A DNA stretch of 64,000 nt, taken from the NCBI RefSeq assembly GCF_900110695.1, contig NZ_FOEH01000002.1:124001-188000 (forward strand). Direction: 5' to 3'. The notes below the pieces were generated by a model that saw nothing but the letters and a program-made list of their open reading frames with translations, was not told where the DNA came from and did no database searches. The translations under genes and the position numbers were made by a program. The stretch comes from Virgibacillus subterraneus. Its GTDB lineage: Bacteria; Bacillota; Bacilli; Bacillales; Amphibacillaceae. Below, in pieces: positions 53,555 through 63,701 of the stretch (its first letter is position 1; each line of letters opens with the position of its first letter).

Positions 53555-56203
53555 ATGATGAGTGAAGAGGGTAAAACAACGATGTCATCGAAGTACAATC
53601 CACAGGAAATTGAAAAAGACCGGTATCATTTTTGGGTGAATGGTAAGTTCTTTGAAGCAACTGGGGATGAAGATAAGGAACCATTTACAATTGTTATTCC
53701 GCCGCCTAACGTAACTGGTAAGCTACATTTAGGTCATGCATGGGATACGACGATGCAGGATACAATTTCAAGAATGAAGCGGATGCAGGGCTTTGATGTA
53801 CTATGGCTTCCAGGAATGGACCATGCAGGTATTGCAACACAGGCCAAGGTTGAGGCTAAATTGAAAGAACAGGGTAAAAATCGCTATGATTTAGGCCGCG
53901 AAAAGTTTCTTGATACTGTTTGGGATTGGAAAGAGGAATATGCTGACTTCATCCGTGCCCAATGGGAAAAGTTAGGCTTGGGACTTGATTATTCACGCGA
54001 GCGATTTACAATGGATGAAGGCTTATCAGACGCAGTACGTGAAGTGTTTGTAACGTTGTATAAAAAAAATCTTATCTATCGTGGCGAATATATTATCAAT
54101 TGGGATCCTAATACCAAAACAGCACTTTCTGATATTGAAGTTATCTATGAAGAAGTTCAGGGAAAATTTTATCATATGCGTTATTCAATTAAAGATAGTG
54201 CTGAAACGATTGAAATTGCAACAACTCGACCAGAAACAATGCTTGGGGATACAGCAATAGCCGTACATCCAAGTGACAATCGATACAGTCATTTAATCGG
54301 TAAGACGGTAGTATTGCCAATAGTTGGACGTGAAATAGAAATTGTGGCTGACGAATATGTTGACATGGAGTTAGGTTCAGGTGCTGTCAAAATAACACCT
54401 GCACATGATCCAAACGATTTTGAAATTGGGAATCGTCATGATTTAGAACGGGTACTCGTGATGCATGAAGACGGCTCAATGAATGAAAATGCTGGTAAAT
54501 ATGAAGGACTTGATCGCTTTGAATGTCGTAAACAAATCGTTAAAGACTTACAGGACCAGGGTGTGCTTTTTAATATTGAGGAACGCATACACCAGGTAGG
54601 CCATTCAGAACGAAGCGGCGCAGTTGTTGAACCATATTTATCAACACAATGGTTCGTAAATATGCAGCCATTGGCGGACGAAGCAATTGAACTGCAACAA
54701 CGTGATGAAAAAGTTAACTTTGTTCCAAATCGATTTGAACGCACCTATCTGCACTGGATGGAGAACATTCGTGATTGGTGTATTTCGAGACAATTATGGT
54801 GGGGACATCGAATTCCTGCATGGTATCATAAGGAAACAAATGAACTGTATGTTGGAAAAGAGGCACCTGCTGATATCGAAAATTGGGAGCAGGACAATGA
54901 TGTACTTGATACGTGGTTTTCCTCAGCATTATGGCCGTTTTCAACAATGGGCTGGCCTGATCTGGATGCAGAAGATTTTAAGCGCCACTTTCCGACAGAT
55001 GTATTGGTGACTGGTTATGATATTATTTTCTTCTGGGTTGCACGTATGATATTCCAATCGAAAGAATTTACAGATCAAAGACCATTTAAAGATGTACTGA
55101 TTCATGGTTTGATTCGTGATGCCGATGGTCGCAAAATGAGTAAATCACTTGGCAATGGTGTAGATCCAATGGACGTTATTGAACAATATGGTGCAGATTC
55201 ACTGCGTTATTTTCTGTTGACTGGTTCAACACCTGGCCAGGATTTACGATTCCATTGGGAAAAAGTTGAGGCAACATGGAATTTTGCAAACAAAGTATGG
55301 AACGCATCACGATTTTCGCTTATGAATATGGAAGGTTTCACATATGAGGATGTTGATTTAAATGGTGAAAAGTCATTAGCAGATAAATGGATATTAACTC
55401 GGTTAAACGAAACGATCGAACAAGTTACCAAAAATACAAATAAATATGAGTTTGGTGAAGCCGGACGTCATTTATACAATTTCATCTGGGATGAGCTTTG
55501 TGATTGGTATATTGAAATGGCTAAACTGCCGCTGTACGGTGATGACGAGAGTGAGAAACGAATGACTCAATCTGTTCTTGCGTATGTATTAGATCAGACG
55601 ATGCGCATGCTTCATCCGTATATGCCATTTATAACAGAAGAAATTTGGCAGCAACTTCCACATCAGGGAGACTCAATTACAGTTGCTGCATGGCCAGAAG
55701 CGAAATCGGAATTTCATAATGAAACAGCATCGAAGGAAATGAAAAGACTCGTTTCAATAATTAAGTCCGTTCGTAACATTCGGGCAGAAGTTGATACACC
55801 AATGTCCAAACAAATTAAATTGTTAATCCAGGCGGAAAATGAAGCAACTGTTTCAGAACTGGAAAACAACCGTAATTACTTGGAACGTTTTTGTAATCCA
55901 AGTGAATTAAAAATCAGTACAAAGGTTGATGTTCCGGAAAAAGCAATGTCAGCTGTTGTAACAGGTGCAGAGCTGTTTCTTCCACTGGAAGGGTTGATTG
56001 ACTTTGATAAAGAAATTAAACGTTTGGAGAAAGAACTGGATAAGTGGACGAAAGAAGTAGTAAGGGTTCAGAAAAAACTTTCGAATGAAGGATTTCTAAA
56101 TAAAGCTCCACAAGCTGTTGTAGATGAGGAAAAACAAAAAGAGCAGGATTATTTGGAAAAACAAGCAAAAGTCAAAGCACGTTTAAATGAGTTAAATTCA
56201 TAA
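53555..56203 (+). CDS. valS: valyl-tRNA synthetase
   Basis: A class I synthetase charging tRNA-Val (882 residues). HLGH of the HIGH motif follows PPPNVTGKL near residue 55; KMSKS is at 527-531; the CP1 editing domain has [12 protein letters not shown]; a C-terminal coiled-coil arm (about 815-880, [18 protein letters not shown]) is present. The double ATG (53555 and 53558) leaves the exact start open; GGGAGGA precedes both. Controlled by a T-box leader. Confidence 0.96.
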   Translation: MMSEEGKTTMSSKYNPQEIEKDRYHFWVNGKFFEATGDEDKEPFTIVIPPPNVTGKLHLGHAWDTTMQDTISRMKRMQGFDVLWLPGMDHAGIATQAKVEAKLKEQGKNRYDLGREKFLDTVWDWKEEYADFIRAQWEKLGLGLDYSRERFTMDEGLSDAVREVFVTLYKKNLIYRGEYIINWDPNTKTALSDIEVIYEEVQGKFYHMRYSIKDSAETIEIATTRPETMLGDTAIAVHPSDNRYSHLIGKTVVLPIVGREIEIVADEYVDMELGSGAVKITPAHDPNDFEIGNRHDLERVLVMHEDGSMNENAGKYEGLDRFECRKQIVKDLQDQGVLFNIEERIHQVGHSERSGAVVEPYLSTQWFVNMQPLADEAIELQQRDEKVNFVPNRFERTYLHWMENIRDWCISRQLWWGHRIPAWYHKETNELYVGKEAPADIENWEQDNDVLDTWFSSALWPFSTMGWPDLDAEDFKRHFPTDVLVTGYDIIFFWVARMIFQSKEFTDQRPFKDVLIHGLIRDADGRKMSKSLGNGVDPMDVIEQYGADSLRYFLLTGSTPGQDLRFHWEKVEATWNFANKVWNASRFSLMNMEGFTYEDVDLNGEKSLADKWILTRLNETIEQVTKNTNKYEFGEAGRHLYNFIWDELCDWYIEMAKLPLYGDDESEKRMTQSVLAYVLDQTMRMLHPYMPFITEEIWQQLPHQGDSITVAAWPEAKSEFHNETASKEMKRLVSIIKSVRNIRAEVDTPMSKQIKLLIQAENEATVSELENNRNYLERFCNPSELKISTKVDVPEKAMSAVVTGAELFLPLEGLIDFDKEIKRLEKELDKWTKEVVRVQKKLSNEGFLNKAPQAVVDEEKQKEQDYLEKQAKVKARLNELNS

Positions 56204-56211
56204 ATAATTTG

Positions 56212-56240
56212 GAGCGGAAATCATGAATTTCCGCTCTCTT
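56212..56240. terminator. terminator shared by valS and the ATP-grasp pair
   Basis: Perfect 10-bp stem (GAGCGGAAAT with ATTTCCGCTC), 5-base loop, TCTTT on the plus strand. The stop codon of the reverse gene is in the loop. Confidence 0.75.
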
Positions 56241-57087
56241 TAATATGGGTTATATATTTATTTAGTATGTTTATATCAGAGACAGAACTGAGTGTTCTGG
56301 AGCCAACAACATCCTCAATTTCATTTAAAAGGAGTTTGCCATTCGTATCAAGTAAGAAATCAATTCCAACCATTCCAAAATCAAAGGAATCAAGTATCTT
56401 GTTTAGTACGGTTATCTCATGTCGATCCAATGAATACCATTTAGCCGATCCGCCTAATTTATAGTTTGACCTAAAATCACTGTTACTTTCCCGCATAACA
56501 GATCCAACAATTTGATTACCGACAACAAACACCCTTACATCTTTACCTAACTGCACATTTTTAGTTGATTGAATAATGAATTCAGGTGCAGAAATATCGT
56601 CAGCAATACATCTCTCCCATTGTTGCTCATCCTCGATCAAATGTACTTGCCTGCCACCTCTGCCGTTTACCCCCTTAACAACAAATGGAAATGGAATGAT
56701 TGGCAATTGTACGCAGTTCTTTTTCTTAATAAAAATAGTATCGACCATTGGGATATTTAATTTGGCCATATGGTAATGTGTTAATGCTTTATTATTGCAT
56801 ATAGTCGATATTCGGGAGGAGTTAAAAACATTGATTCCCATCGATTCGAGTACTTTGTTTAGTAATGGTTCAATTGTTCGTACTACAGCAAAATTCGGCA
56901 ATTGAACTTCCTGATTATTACAAAGGACCGTTTGTTTATTTTGGAATACACCAATTGTTAATTCCTCTCGCAATATTAATTTAAGTGTTATTCCCTGCAT
57001 TGCTGCCTCATCAATAAACCACTTAATATATTCTTTATTTTGTTTCGAATCTTGTTTGCTATAGATTAGCCACCCAGTTAAGTTCAT
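56221..57087 (-). CDS. divergent ATP-grasp ligase-like protein (second of a pair)
   Basis: A 288-residue RimK-type ATP-grasp protein. ATP-binding features are present: K138 in FVVKG, the glycine loop GRGGRQV (142-148), GKDVRVFVVG (181-190), SDFRSN (203-208) and metal-site D243 in GIDFLL. Two usual positions differ from its neighbour: the adenine-side Q-E pair is Q-S (173-174), and the last metal motif reads EIE (256-258) instead of E-x-N. The N-terminus MNLTGWLIYS mirrors that of the upstream gene, indicating duplication. The start overlaps the upstream stop by 4 bases (ATGA). Substrate unknown; it may be a partner subunit or an altered ligase. Confidence 0.78.
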   Translation of the reverse strand: MNLTGWLIYSKQDSKQNKEYIKWFIDEAAMQGITLKLILREELTIGVFQNKQTVLCNNQEVQLPNFAVVRTIEPLLNKVLESMGINVFNSSRISTICNNKALTHYHMAKLNIPMVDTIFIKKKNCVQLPIIPFPFVVKGVNGRGGRQVHLIEDEQQWERCIADDISAPEFIIQSTKNVQLGKDVRVFVVGNQIVGSVMRESNSDFRSNYKLGGSAKWYSLDRHEITVLNKILDSFDFGMVGIDFLLDTNGKLLLNEIEDVVGSRTLSSVSDINILNKYITHIKESGNS

Positions 57088-57992
57088 TTGGTATCCTCAA
57101 TTTTTAAAGTGTCTTTTATATAATCAATCATATATTCAGCAACATTGATTCCAGTACAATCAAACATATTTCGTATATGGGCATTGGAGTTTATTTCACA
57201 AATAATCGGCTTATTATCGGGACCAAATAATAAGTCTACACCAGCAAAATCAGCACCGATAGCTTTTGTTGCAGCTACTGCAGTTGCCTTCTCTTCACGG
57301 GAAGGTTGATATTTATTCATTGTTCCTCCAGCAGTAATATTTGCTCGAAAATCATTAGATGCATGCCTTGTCATTGCTGCAACTACTTCATCACCAACTA
57401 CTTGCAGGCGTATATCTTTTCCGTGACTTGAAGAAATAAATTCCTGAAGCATAAACGGTATTCCGTGAAGCTCAAATAGTTTTTCTAATGCCTCTTCCAT
57501 TGAGTGGACTAAGTAAACCTGTTCACCAAATGAACCGAACGCCTCTTTAAGAATCAATGGAAAACCCAAAGAGTTGATAGAATCTCGAAAGTCTTTAGGG
57601 TTGAACAATTCTGACTTAACAAAAGCCTTTGGCGCAACAATTGTTTTGGGGATAGGTAAATGATTTGCAGCTAATGTTTGATATGTCGCTATTTTGTCGT
57701 CACTTTTCTCAATCGATACAGCACTGTTAAATACCCGAATACCCATTAGTTCGAGTTGCTTTGCTAAATAGATGTCCTTATCTGTGAACATCACGAAATC
57801 AGGAAGACTTTCTTTGTTTTCACTAATTAAATCAAGGGAATCAGTCGATAAAAATGTAAACAGTTCATTATTTTTATATATATCAGTATAAATATTCTGT
57901 TTGAGCGCAGCATCTTGAATCCACTCAGCAAAATCAAGAAACTTGTTACCAGGTAAGTATCCGTTATAAATTATCCATCCGTGTAAGTTCAA
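57084..57992 (-). CDS. RimK-family ATP-grasp ligase (first of a pair)
   Basis: A 302-residue ATP-grasp enzyme of the RimK/LysX type, which joins a carboxylate (via acyl-phosphate) to an amine. K149 (LILKE), the glycine loop FGSFGEQV (152-159), Q183-E184, GKDIRLQVVG (191-200), SNDFRANITAGG (212-223), D253 (GVDLLF) and E266-I-N268-S-N270 form a complete ATP/Mg site. The TTG at 57992 with AAAGGA upstream gives MNLHGWIIYNG, parallel to the downstream paralogue; the 65 extra codons of the open frame run into the folC promoter region. It overlaps the next gene by 4 bases. Divergent from folC. Substrate unknown. Confidence 0.82.
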   Translation of the reverse strand: MNLHGWIIYNGYLPGNKFLDFAEWIQDAALKQNIYTDIYKNNELFTFLSTDSLDLISENKESLPDFVMFTDKDIYLAKQLELMGIRVFNSAVSIEKSDDKIATYQTLAANHLPIPKTIVAPKAFVKSELFNPKDFRDSINSLGFPLILKEAFGSFGEQVYLVHSMEEALEKLFELHGIPFMLQEFISSSHGKDIRLQVVGDEVVAAMTRHASNDFRANITAGGTMNKYQPSREEKATAVAATKAIGADFAGVDLLFGPDNKPIICEINSNAHIRNMFDCTGINVAEYMIDYIKDTLKIEDTK

Positions 57993-58075
57993 TTCATGAT
58001 TTCCTTTCTCATGGCTTATTATTATTGATATACTAACTTTATTGACTATGAAAATAAAGAAAAGCGGTGTACATA

Positions 58076-59359
58076 ATGTTTGAACAGTTTCAGCAGGTAG
58101 AAAATTTTTTTCAAAGCAGAAATGAGTATGGGATGAAACCCGGATTAGACCGAATACATAAACTATTGGAATTACTCGGCAACCCACAGGAAAAGGTCAA
58201 AGCAATTCATGTTGCTGGGACAAATGGAAAAGGCTCAACTGTACAGTATATTAACAATGCATTAATTTCTAATGGTATATACGCTGGAGTCTTTACCTCA
58301 CCAAGTCTTAATGGACTAACTGGTCATATTTACAAAGGTAATAACATGATTAGTGAAATAGTGCTCACAGAAATAATTAATGAGGTTCATCCATTTGTTC
58401 AACAGCTGGATGCTGAAAATAACCATCCAACGGAATTTGAAATTATGACAGCAGCAGCTTTTCTGTATTTCGAAAAAAATGTTGATATTGCATTAATTGA
58501 AACAGGAATGGGCGGGAAAGACGACACAACTAATTGTTTTAAACCCATTTTGTCCATTATAACAAATGTGGAACAAGATCATATTGCATTTTTAGGTGAA
58601 TCGCTCGAATCAATTGCTTCTCATAAAGCAGGGATAATTAAAGAAAATAGACCGGTAGTGATAGGAGAAATGTCAGATGATGCGAAGTCCGTTATAAAGA
58701 AGGAGGCTTCATTGAAGCATGCTCCGTTATATCAACTAACTAAAACATTTAACTATTCAATTCTCCATGAAGAGTCAACTTATCAAGCATTTCAATGGGT
58801 TTTGAGCCAAGGTCAAAAGCAAAAACTTAAAGTTTCGATCCAGACAAAAGGCGAACACCAAGTGAAGAATACGTCTTTGGCGCTTATGGCGCTAAAACTT
58901 CTGGAGTCTAACGGATTTTCTTTAAATGTAGAAAAAAGCCTTAATGGACTCTATGAAACGCAAGTACCGGGCAGGTTTGAGCTGCTCCAAACAAATCCAG
59001 TTGTAATATTGGATGGAGCTCACAACCCTGCAAGTGTGCGAGCTTTTACAAAGACGATAGAGTCAATATACAAAAACAAGAAAAAGCATCTGATTTTTGC
59101 TGCCTTTCAAGATAAGGCTCTTAAGTATATGCTTGATCATTTAAGTAATCATTTTTTGTCTATAACTTTGACAACATTTAAACATCCTAGAGCTGCTTCT
59201 GTAGAAGAACTTCAATCAATAATTAATCATCCAGACGTTCGGACTAATCACGACTGGAAGAAGGTTATAGAGGGGATTCCTGATCAGGATAATGAGGTAT
59301 GTTACTTTGTTACGGGTTCTCTGCATTTTATTGGTAATGTAAGAAATATTTTGAAATAA
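58076..59359 (+). CDS. folC: folylpolyglutamate synthase/dihydrofolate synthase
   Basis: A 427-residue Mur-ligase-family enzyme that adds glutamate to dihydropteroate and to folates. The P-loop is GTNGKGS at 48-54; TEFEIMTAAAFLYF, ETGMGGKDDTTN, TNVEQDHIAFLG and LDGAHNPAS are the expected signatures. The ATG at 58076 is preferred over a GTG at 58067, because GGTG there acts as the ribosome-binding site. It follows valS in B. subtilis; here a reverse-strand pair is inserted between them. Confidence 0.93.
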   Translation: MFEQFQQVENFFQSRNEYGMKPGLDRIHKLLELLGNPQEKVKAIHVAGTNGKGSTVQYINNALISNGIYAGVFTSPSLNGLTGHIYKGNNMISEIVLTEIINEVHPFVQQLDAENNHPTEFEIMTAAAFLYFEKNVDIALIETGMGGKDDTTNCFKPILSIITNVEQDHIAFLGESLESIASHKAGIIKENRPVVIGEMSDDAKSVIKKEASLKHAPLYQLTKTFNYSILHEESTYQAFQWVLSQGQKQKLKVSIQTKGEHQVKNTSLALMALKLLESNGFSLNVEKSLNGLYETQVPGRFELLQTNPVVILDGAHNPASVRAFTKTIESIYKNKKKHLIFAAFQDKALKYMLDHLSNHFLSITLTTFKHPRAASVEELQSIINHPDVRTNHDWKKVIEGIPDQDNEVCYFVTGSLHFIGNVRNILK

Positions 59360-59497
59360 ACTTAATAATATAGTAACATGTAATTATCAGAAAGTTTTTA
59401 ATCTATGAGTCTTTAGTATGATTTGAATAGATTTAGAAATAGAATAAAAAGTATCATTTGTTAAAAAATTAACAATGATAGGAGATGTAAAATACTA

Positions 59498-61225
59498 ATG
59501 GTATCTAAAGGTAAAATGAAGCTAACATGGATACTGTGGTTTATTTTATGGCCAGCAATATTATGGCTTTCATATAACTACTATTACGTAAGTATGGAAG
59601 ATCAGATAATTGATATACTGCTATTTGCTTTGTTTATGTGTATTGTTGCCTGGTTTCCTTTAACTATAAATGACAATCCAGTTTTCTTTGTTAATGGGAT
59701 TAGCATAGCAGTTTTTCTTACATTTGGTCTATTTGTCGAGATTATATTAACTCAAATAGCAATAGTCACTGTTTTAGCCAAAACTCGCGTTGGAAAGAAA
59801 GATAATTATCGTTATCCATTAAATATGATAATGTTCTCACTTGTATCTGTAATTGGTGCAGGTGTATTTGTTCAACTAGGGGGTAATCATCAAACGATTT
59901 TCACCCAAAGCGAGGAGCAAGTATGGGCAATATTTGGATATGCAATTACTATCTTTATCGCAAATCAGTTTTTCAACAAATTAATAGATAAAGCATTTTA
60001 TAAAAGAAAGGTTAAAATTTTTGATGAAGGTTTAAGGTGGGAAGTTATCTCATCATTATTAATTATACCAGTGGGGTTTGTATTATTTGTACTCTATAGT
60101 GAAATTGGGCGTGCAGGTATCTTCTATTTAGGAATACCATTTGTATTTATCTCAGTAATATTAATGCTTTTATATTCCTACAAAGAAATTAATCGGTACC
60201 TCGAAAAAACAGGAGAAATTGGTCACCAATTAACAAACCGGATGGAATTAAGTTCAGTATATAACGTTTTTATTAATGAAATTAGTGATTTACTGCCAAT
60301 CGATTATGCCTATATTTATATAGTAGATGATAATAAATTAAAATTGGAACAATTCTATGACTTAGAGAATAATACAGAAGCATCTTTTAGCTCACTGAAA
60401 CGAAATGAAGCATTTAGCGGTAAAGTTTGGGCAACAGGGAAATCCCTTTTGTATAAACGAGCTTCAGATTGGGCAACTGTGAAAAGCAGAAAAATACCTT
60501 CAGATACTGAAAGTGTATTATCACAAGCAGTTGAGTATGGTGAAGATATTATTGGTGTTGTAACAATCGAATCTAAACAGAAAAAAGCATTTGAGAAACT
60601 GCATTTTCAAATAATGGACATTTTAACTAATTATTTAGGAGTTGCGGTAGAAAATGCAAAAAACTATGAACTAACTAAATCACAAAGTGAGCGAGACGGG
60701 CTAACTCAATTATATAATTTCAGGTACATGGAAAACTTGCTGGAAGATTACTGTGATAATTTAATTGAAAACAATAGTAATGAAAACTTTTCATTACTAT
60801 TGTTAGACATAGACCATTTTAAGAAGGTCAATGATATTTATGGTCATGAAGCTGGGAATGAAATATTGTGTCAGATTGCGGAGAGTCTTAAGAGCTTTAT
60901 CGGTGAAAGAGGTGTAATTGCACGCTATGGCGGTGAAGAGTTTATTGTATTTCTTCCGTACAGTGGTTTAAGCGAATCCACCCAAATTGCTGAAAACATA
61001 CGAAGTTTAATTGCTGACAGCCCATTCACAGTTCATAAGCATATTATTAATAATACGGGTCCATTAAACGTTTCTATTACAACCAGTATTGGAATTTCTG
61101 TGTTTCCAATTCATTGCGAAACACCAAGTGAATTAATTCGTCATGCAGATCGTGCTATGTATATAGGAGCAAAAAGAAAGGGCAGAAACCGGGTTGCCGC
61201 TTATGAAGATCTCAAATCTTCCTGA
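59498..61225 (+). CDS. membrane-bound GAF-GGDEF diguanylate cyclase
   Basis: A 575-residue protein predicted to make cyclic di-GMP. Six to seven transmembrane helices fill residues 10-228, a GAF domain spans about 250-390 and a GGDEF domain 395-570. The active site reads GGEEF (478-482), with metal-site D437 in LLDIDHFKKVND, so it should be catalytically competent. The residues before the active site (469-472, GERG) do not form an RxxD inhibitory site. It sits between folC and spoIIB, where B. subtilis has comC. The GAF domain and membrane part suggest signal input of unknown kind. GGAGATG precedes the ATG by 10 bases. Confidence 0.9.
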   Translation: MVSKGKMKLTWILWFILWPAILWLSYNYYYVSMEDQIIDILLFALFMCIVAWFPLTINDNPVFFVNGISIAVFLTFGLFVEIILTQIAIVTVLAKTRVGKKDNYRYPLNMIMFSLVSVIGAGVFVQLGGNHQTIFTQSEEQVWAIFGYAITIFIANQFFNKLIDKAFYKRKVKIFDEGLRWEVISSLLIIPVGFVLFVLYSEIGRAGIFYLGIPFVFISVILMLLYSYKEINRYLEKTGEIGHQLTNRMELSSVYNVFINEISDLLPIDYAYIYIVDDNKLKLEQFYDLENNTEASFSSLKRNEAFSGKVWATGKSLLYKRASDWATVKSRKIPSDTESVLSQAVEYGEDIIGVVTIESKQKKAFEKLHFQIMDILTNYLGVAVENAKNYELTKSQSERDGLTQLYNFRYMENLLEDYCDNLIENNSNENFSLLLLDIDHFKKVNDIYGHEAGNEILCQIAESLKSFIGERGVIARYGGEEFIVFLPYSGLSESTQIAENIRSLIADSPFTVHKHIINNTGPLNVSITTSIGISVFPIHCETPSELIRHADRAMYIGAKRKGRNRVAAYEDLKSS

Positions 61226-61632
61226 TCGTGTATTATGCGATGAATTTAATCAAATGCATGTTTTCTAAAAGATTATTGCTTTTTCCAAGCAATAATCTTA
61301 GACATAGTTGATAAAAACTGTGACATAATGTTGGAAAATACTTGAGCAGATTCCGACTTTATGCCCGGAGCGGTGAAAGAGAGTATATTCTAGCTGTGAG
61401 GTAAGAGAGCTCCAATAAATACTACAAATCGGTTACCGTTAGTCTGTGTCGCTGTTTATAGGAATAGAAATAAACGTTTAGAATACCAGTCTAATATCAA
61501 AAGGTCCCCATTTTTTCTGTAGAAAATAATCAGTTTATGTTGAACGTTTTTTTGAAAGAGTGACAACAATCGCCTTACTTTTTACTAGTCATGTGCTAGA
61601 GTGAAACAAACTCGGACATGGAGGGGAAATGG
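61226..61632. other. gene-free stretch between the GGDEF gene and spoIIB
   Basis: Dominated by a family B element (61260-61461). The last 150 bases are AT-rich, with no promoter I can defend. Confidence 0.6.
61260..61461 (+). repeat. family B element, copy 3
   Basis: Starts with a near-perfect hairpin (AGATTATTGCTTTTTCCAAGCAATAATCTT), then GTTGATAAAAACTGTGACA, and ends TGTCGCTGTTTATAGG, the inverted counterpart. The core CCGGAGCGGTGAAAG is the reverse complement of the core orientation seen in the copy at 18002. Confidence 0.65.
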
Positions 61633-62574
61633 TTGGTAAAAGATAATAAAATTACAGTATGGATGGGTGGAAAGAAGACAACGTTAAAACGAGATGATCA
61701 TCCAGATGAAAGATACTCCATCAAGGAATTTAATAAAGACTATTCTGCTGCCACGCTGGAAGAAGCTAATGGTGATGAAGTACCTACATTTGTTAGGAGA
61801 CATAGCGAAGATAGTAATAATGAACATTACTTCGGTCGAAAATCCAGATTCAGCTCTTTTAAACCAATAATCCTTGCCTCGATTTCCGCTATCATAATTG
61901 GGTCTGTGTTAGGTTTCTTTATGTTGAACATGTTTGTTGATATTGATAAAGGTCTTAGTCAGCAAAATTACACTATACCTACCACAGTAGAAGATGATGA
62001 GGAGGCAACCAAGGAAGATGATGATAAGGAAACGGCTTCGGACGAAGTTATCTCAGCAGCCCAAATTCAATCAATGAATGCATTTGTATTACAGGCAGGG
62101 AAATTTGGAGATGAAGCAAATGCTAATGAAATGAAAGATAAGTTCAATCAAGCTGGTTTTTCTGCAATGATCTGGCTAGAAGGTAATTTTTACTACGTTT
62201 TAGCAGGAATCGCGAACTCAAAGAATAAGGCAAATCAACTAGCTAATGAGCTCAGCGAAAATCAATTAGAGGTTTTTGTGAAGAACTGGGGTACAGAATC
62301 AAGTGAAATTAAACTAACTGAAGATGAAATCAGCTGGCTCAAGGCTTATAATAAACAATGGACTGAATCATTGGCTTCAGTGAACAAGAATGAAAACTTA
62401 TCAGAAGATGGGTGGGCAAATATTGTAAATACTATACCCGATGATTCAAAAAACATTAGTGAATTTACCACATTTCTAAAAAAAGAGATTTCTGAACTGG
62501 TTAAAGCAAACAAATGGCAAGAACAGCGTTTGTTGTTAAATTTATGGTATCAATTTAATCTTTTAGTGAATTAA
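61633..62574 (+). CDS. spoIIB: SpoIIB-like SPOR-domain protein
   Basis: A 313-residue bitopic membrane protein: cytoplasmic N-terminus (about 1-75), one transmembrane helix (about 78-103), an acidic linker (DDEEATKEDDDKE), then a SPOR peptidoglycan-binding domain (about 148-218; AFVLQAGKFGDEANANEMKDKF, ..YYVLAGIANSKNKANQL..) and a helical tail. SpoIIB helps septal peptidoglycan thinning and engulfment. The TTG at 61633, 6 bases after GGAGGGG, is preferred to the ATG at 61618, which precedes that site. Position upstream of radC supports the call; maf, present between them in B. subtilis, is missing. Confidence 0.83.
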   Translation: MVKDNKITVWMGGKKTTLKRDDHPDERYSIKEFNKDYSAATLEEANGDEVPTFVRRHSEDSNNEHYFGRKSRFSSFKPIILASISAIIIGSVLGFFMLNMFVDIDKGLSQQNYTIPTTVEDDEEATKEDDDKETASDEVISAAQIQSMNAFVLQAGKFGDEANANEMKDKFNQAGFSAMIWLEGNFYYVLAGIANSKNKANQLANELSENQLEVFVKNWGTESSEIKLTEDEISWLKAYNKQWTESLASVNKNENLSEDGWANIVNTIPDDSKNISEFTTFLKKEISELVKANKWQEQRLLLNLWYQFNLLVN

Positions 62575-62771
62575 CTATACAGGGATTCAAAAAATAAGAC
62601 AAATAGTCGGTTTTGCATTTTAGCATGATTTCTTAAGTGTAAAGATAAATTTTCTTGTAGTATAATTTGAAAAATAGGCGATGAAATGAGTCCGAAAATG
62701 GTTTTTTGTTAAGTTGTTCAAATTTGAATAAATAGATAATATGAATTTATCTTAACAAAGGAGGACTGTTG

Positions 62772-63461
62772 ATGACTTCATCGACTATTATGATTAAGGA
62801 TGTACCTAAGGAAGATCGTCCACGTGAACGACTGCTTAAATTAGGTTCAAGTCATTTGTCTAACCAGGAGCTACTCGCAATATTGCTTGGAAGTGGGACA
62901 AAAGACGAATCAGTAATGACATTATCCAATCGTGTCTTAATGCACTTTGAGGGGTTAAACCTGCTTAAAGACGCTACGATTGAGGAACTGACAGCGATTA
63001 AAGGTATCGGAGAAGCTAAAGGCGTATTACTGCTTTCAGCAATGGAGTTAGGGAGACGAATGAACCAATATAAGCCGAATGAACGATATATTATTCGGTC
63101 TCCAGAAGATGGAGCAGATTATGTCATGGAAGAGATGAGAAACCTGAATCAGGAACATTTTGTTGTATTATTTTTAAATACTAAAAACCAAATCATTCAT
63201 CGTCAAACTATTTTTATCGGAAGTTTGAATGCTTCGATCGTACATCCGCGTGAAGTGTATAGAGAAGCCGTCAAACGCTCTGCAGCTTCAATTATTTGTG
63301 CTCACAATCATCCCTCCGGAGATCCAGCCCCATCCCAGGAAGATATACATGTTACTAGACGATTAGTTGAATCAGGAAAGATGATAGGTATAGAACTTCT
63401 CGACCATTTGGTTATTGGTGATCGTAAATTTGTCTCTTTAAAAGAAAAAGGATACTTATAA
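62772..63461 (+). CDS. radC: RadC-family JAB/MPN domain protein
   Basis: A 229-residue protein with an N-terminal helix-hairpin-helix part (LTAIKGIGEAKGVLLLSAMELGRR) and a C-terminal JAMM metalloprotease-like domain: H178-x-H180 in HNHPSGD and S188-x-x-D191 complete the zinc motif. Despite the name, a direct role in DNA repair is not established. The ATG at 62772 follows AAAGGAGGA; a TTG sits directly before it. It precedes mreB as in B. subtilis. Confidence 0.92.
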   Translation: MTSSTIMIKDVPKEDRPRERLLKLGSSHLSNQELLAILLGSGTKDESVMTLSNRVLMHFEGLNLLKDATIEELTAIKGIGEAKGVLLLSAMELGRRMNQYKPNERYIIRSPEDGADYVMEEMRNLNQEHFVVLFLNTKNQIIHRQTIFIGSLNASIVHPREVYREAVKRSAASIICAHNHPSGDPAPSQEDIHVTRRLVESGKMIGIELLDHLVIGDRKFVSLKEKGYL

Positions 63462-63512
63462 CACTATCTATTTTTTAATTTTTTTCGTATAATTGTATAG
63501 AAGTAAAAGTTG

Positions 63513-63550
63513 GCGCCAGTTTCCGGATTTTTATTGAAATTGGCGCTTAT
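63513..63550 (+). terminator. terminator-like hairpin after radC
   Basis: 11-bp stem (GCGCCAGTTTC with GAAATTGGCGC, one G-U), 12-base loop, then TTATTATAATT. The U-tract is weak. Confidence 0.55.
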
Positions 63551-63701
63551 TATAATTATCTTAATGGATAAAGATGTTTACTTTAAGTTATAAAAATGTT
63601 TAAAATTATGAGTTGAAGTTATATTGCAACACTAAAGCTAAATAGATATAGTAAAGCTACATACAACTAACGAATTTGTTATTTGAAAGGGAGATTTCTT
63701 T

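Noticed and set aside
57993-58187. 65-codon N-terminal extension of the first ATP-grasp gene
   Set aside because: It overlaps the start of folC, has no ribosome-binding site, and the TTG at 57992 gives an N-terminus parallel to the downstream paralogue.
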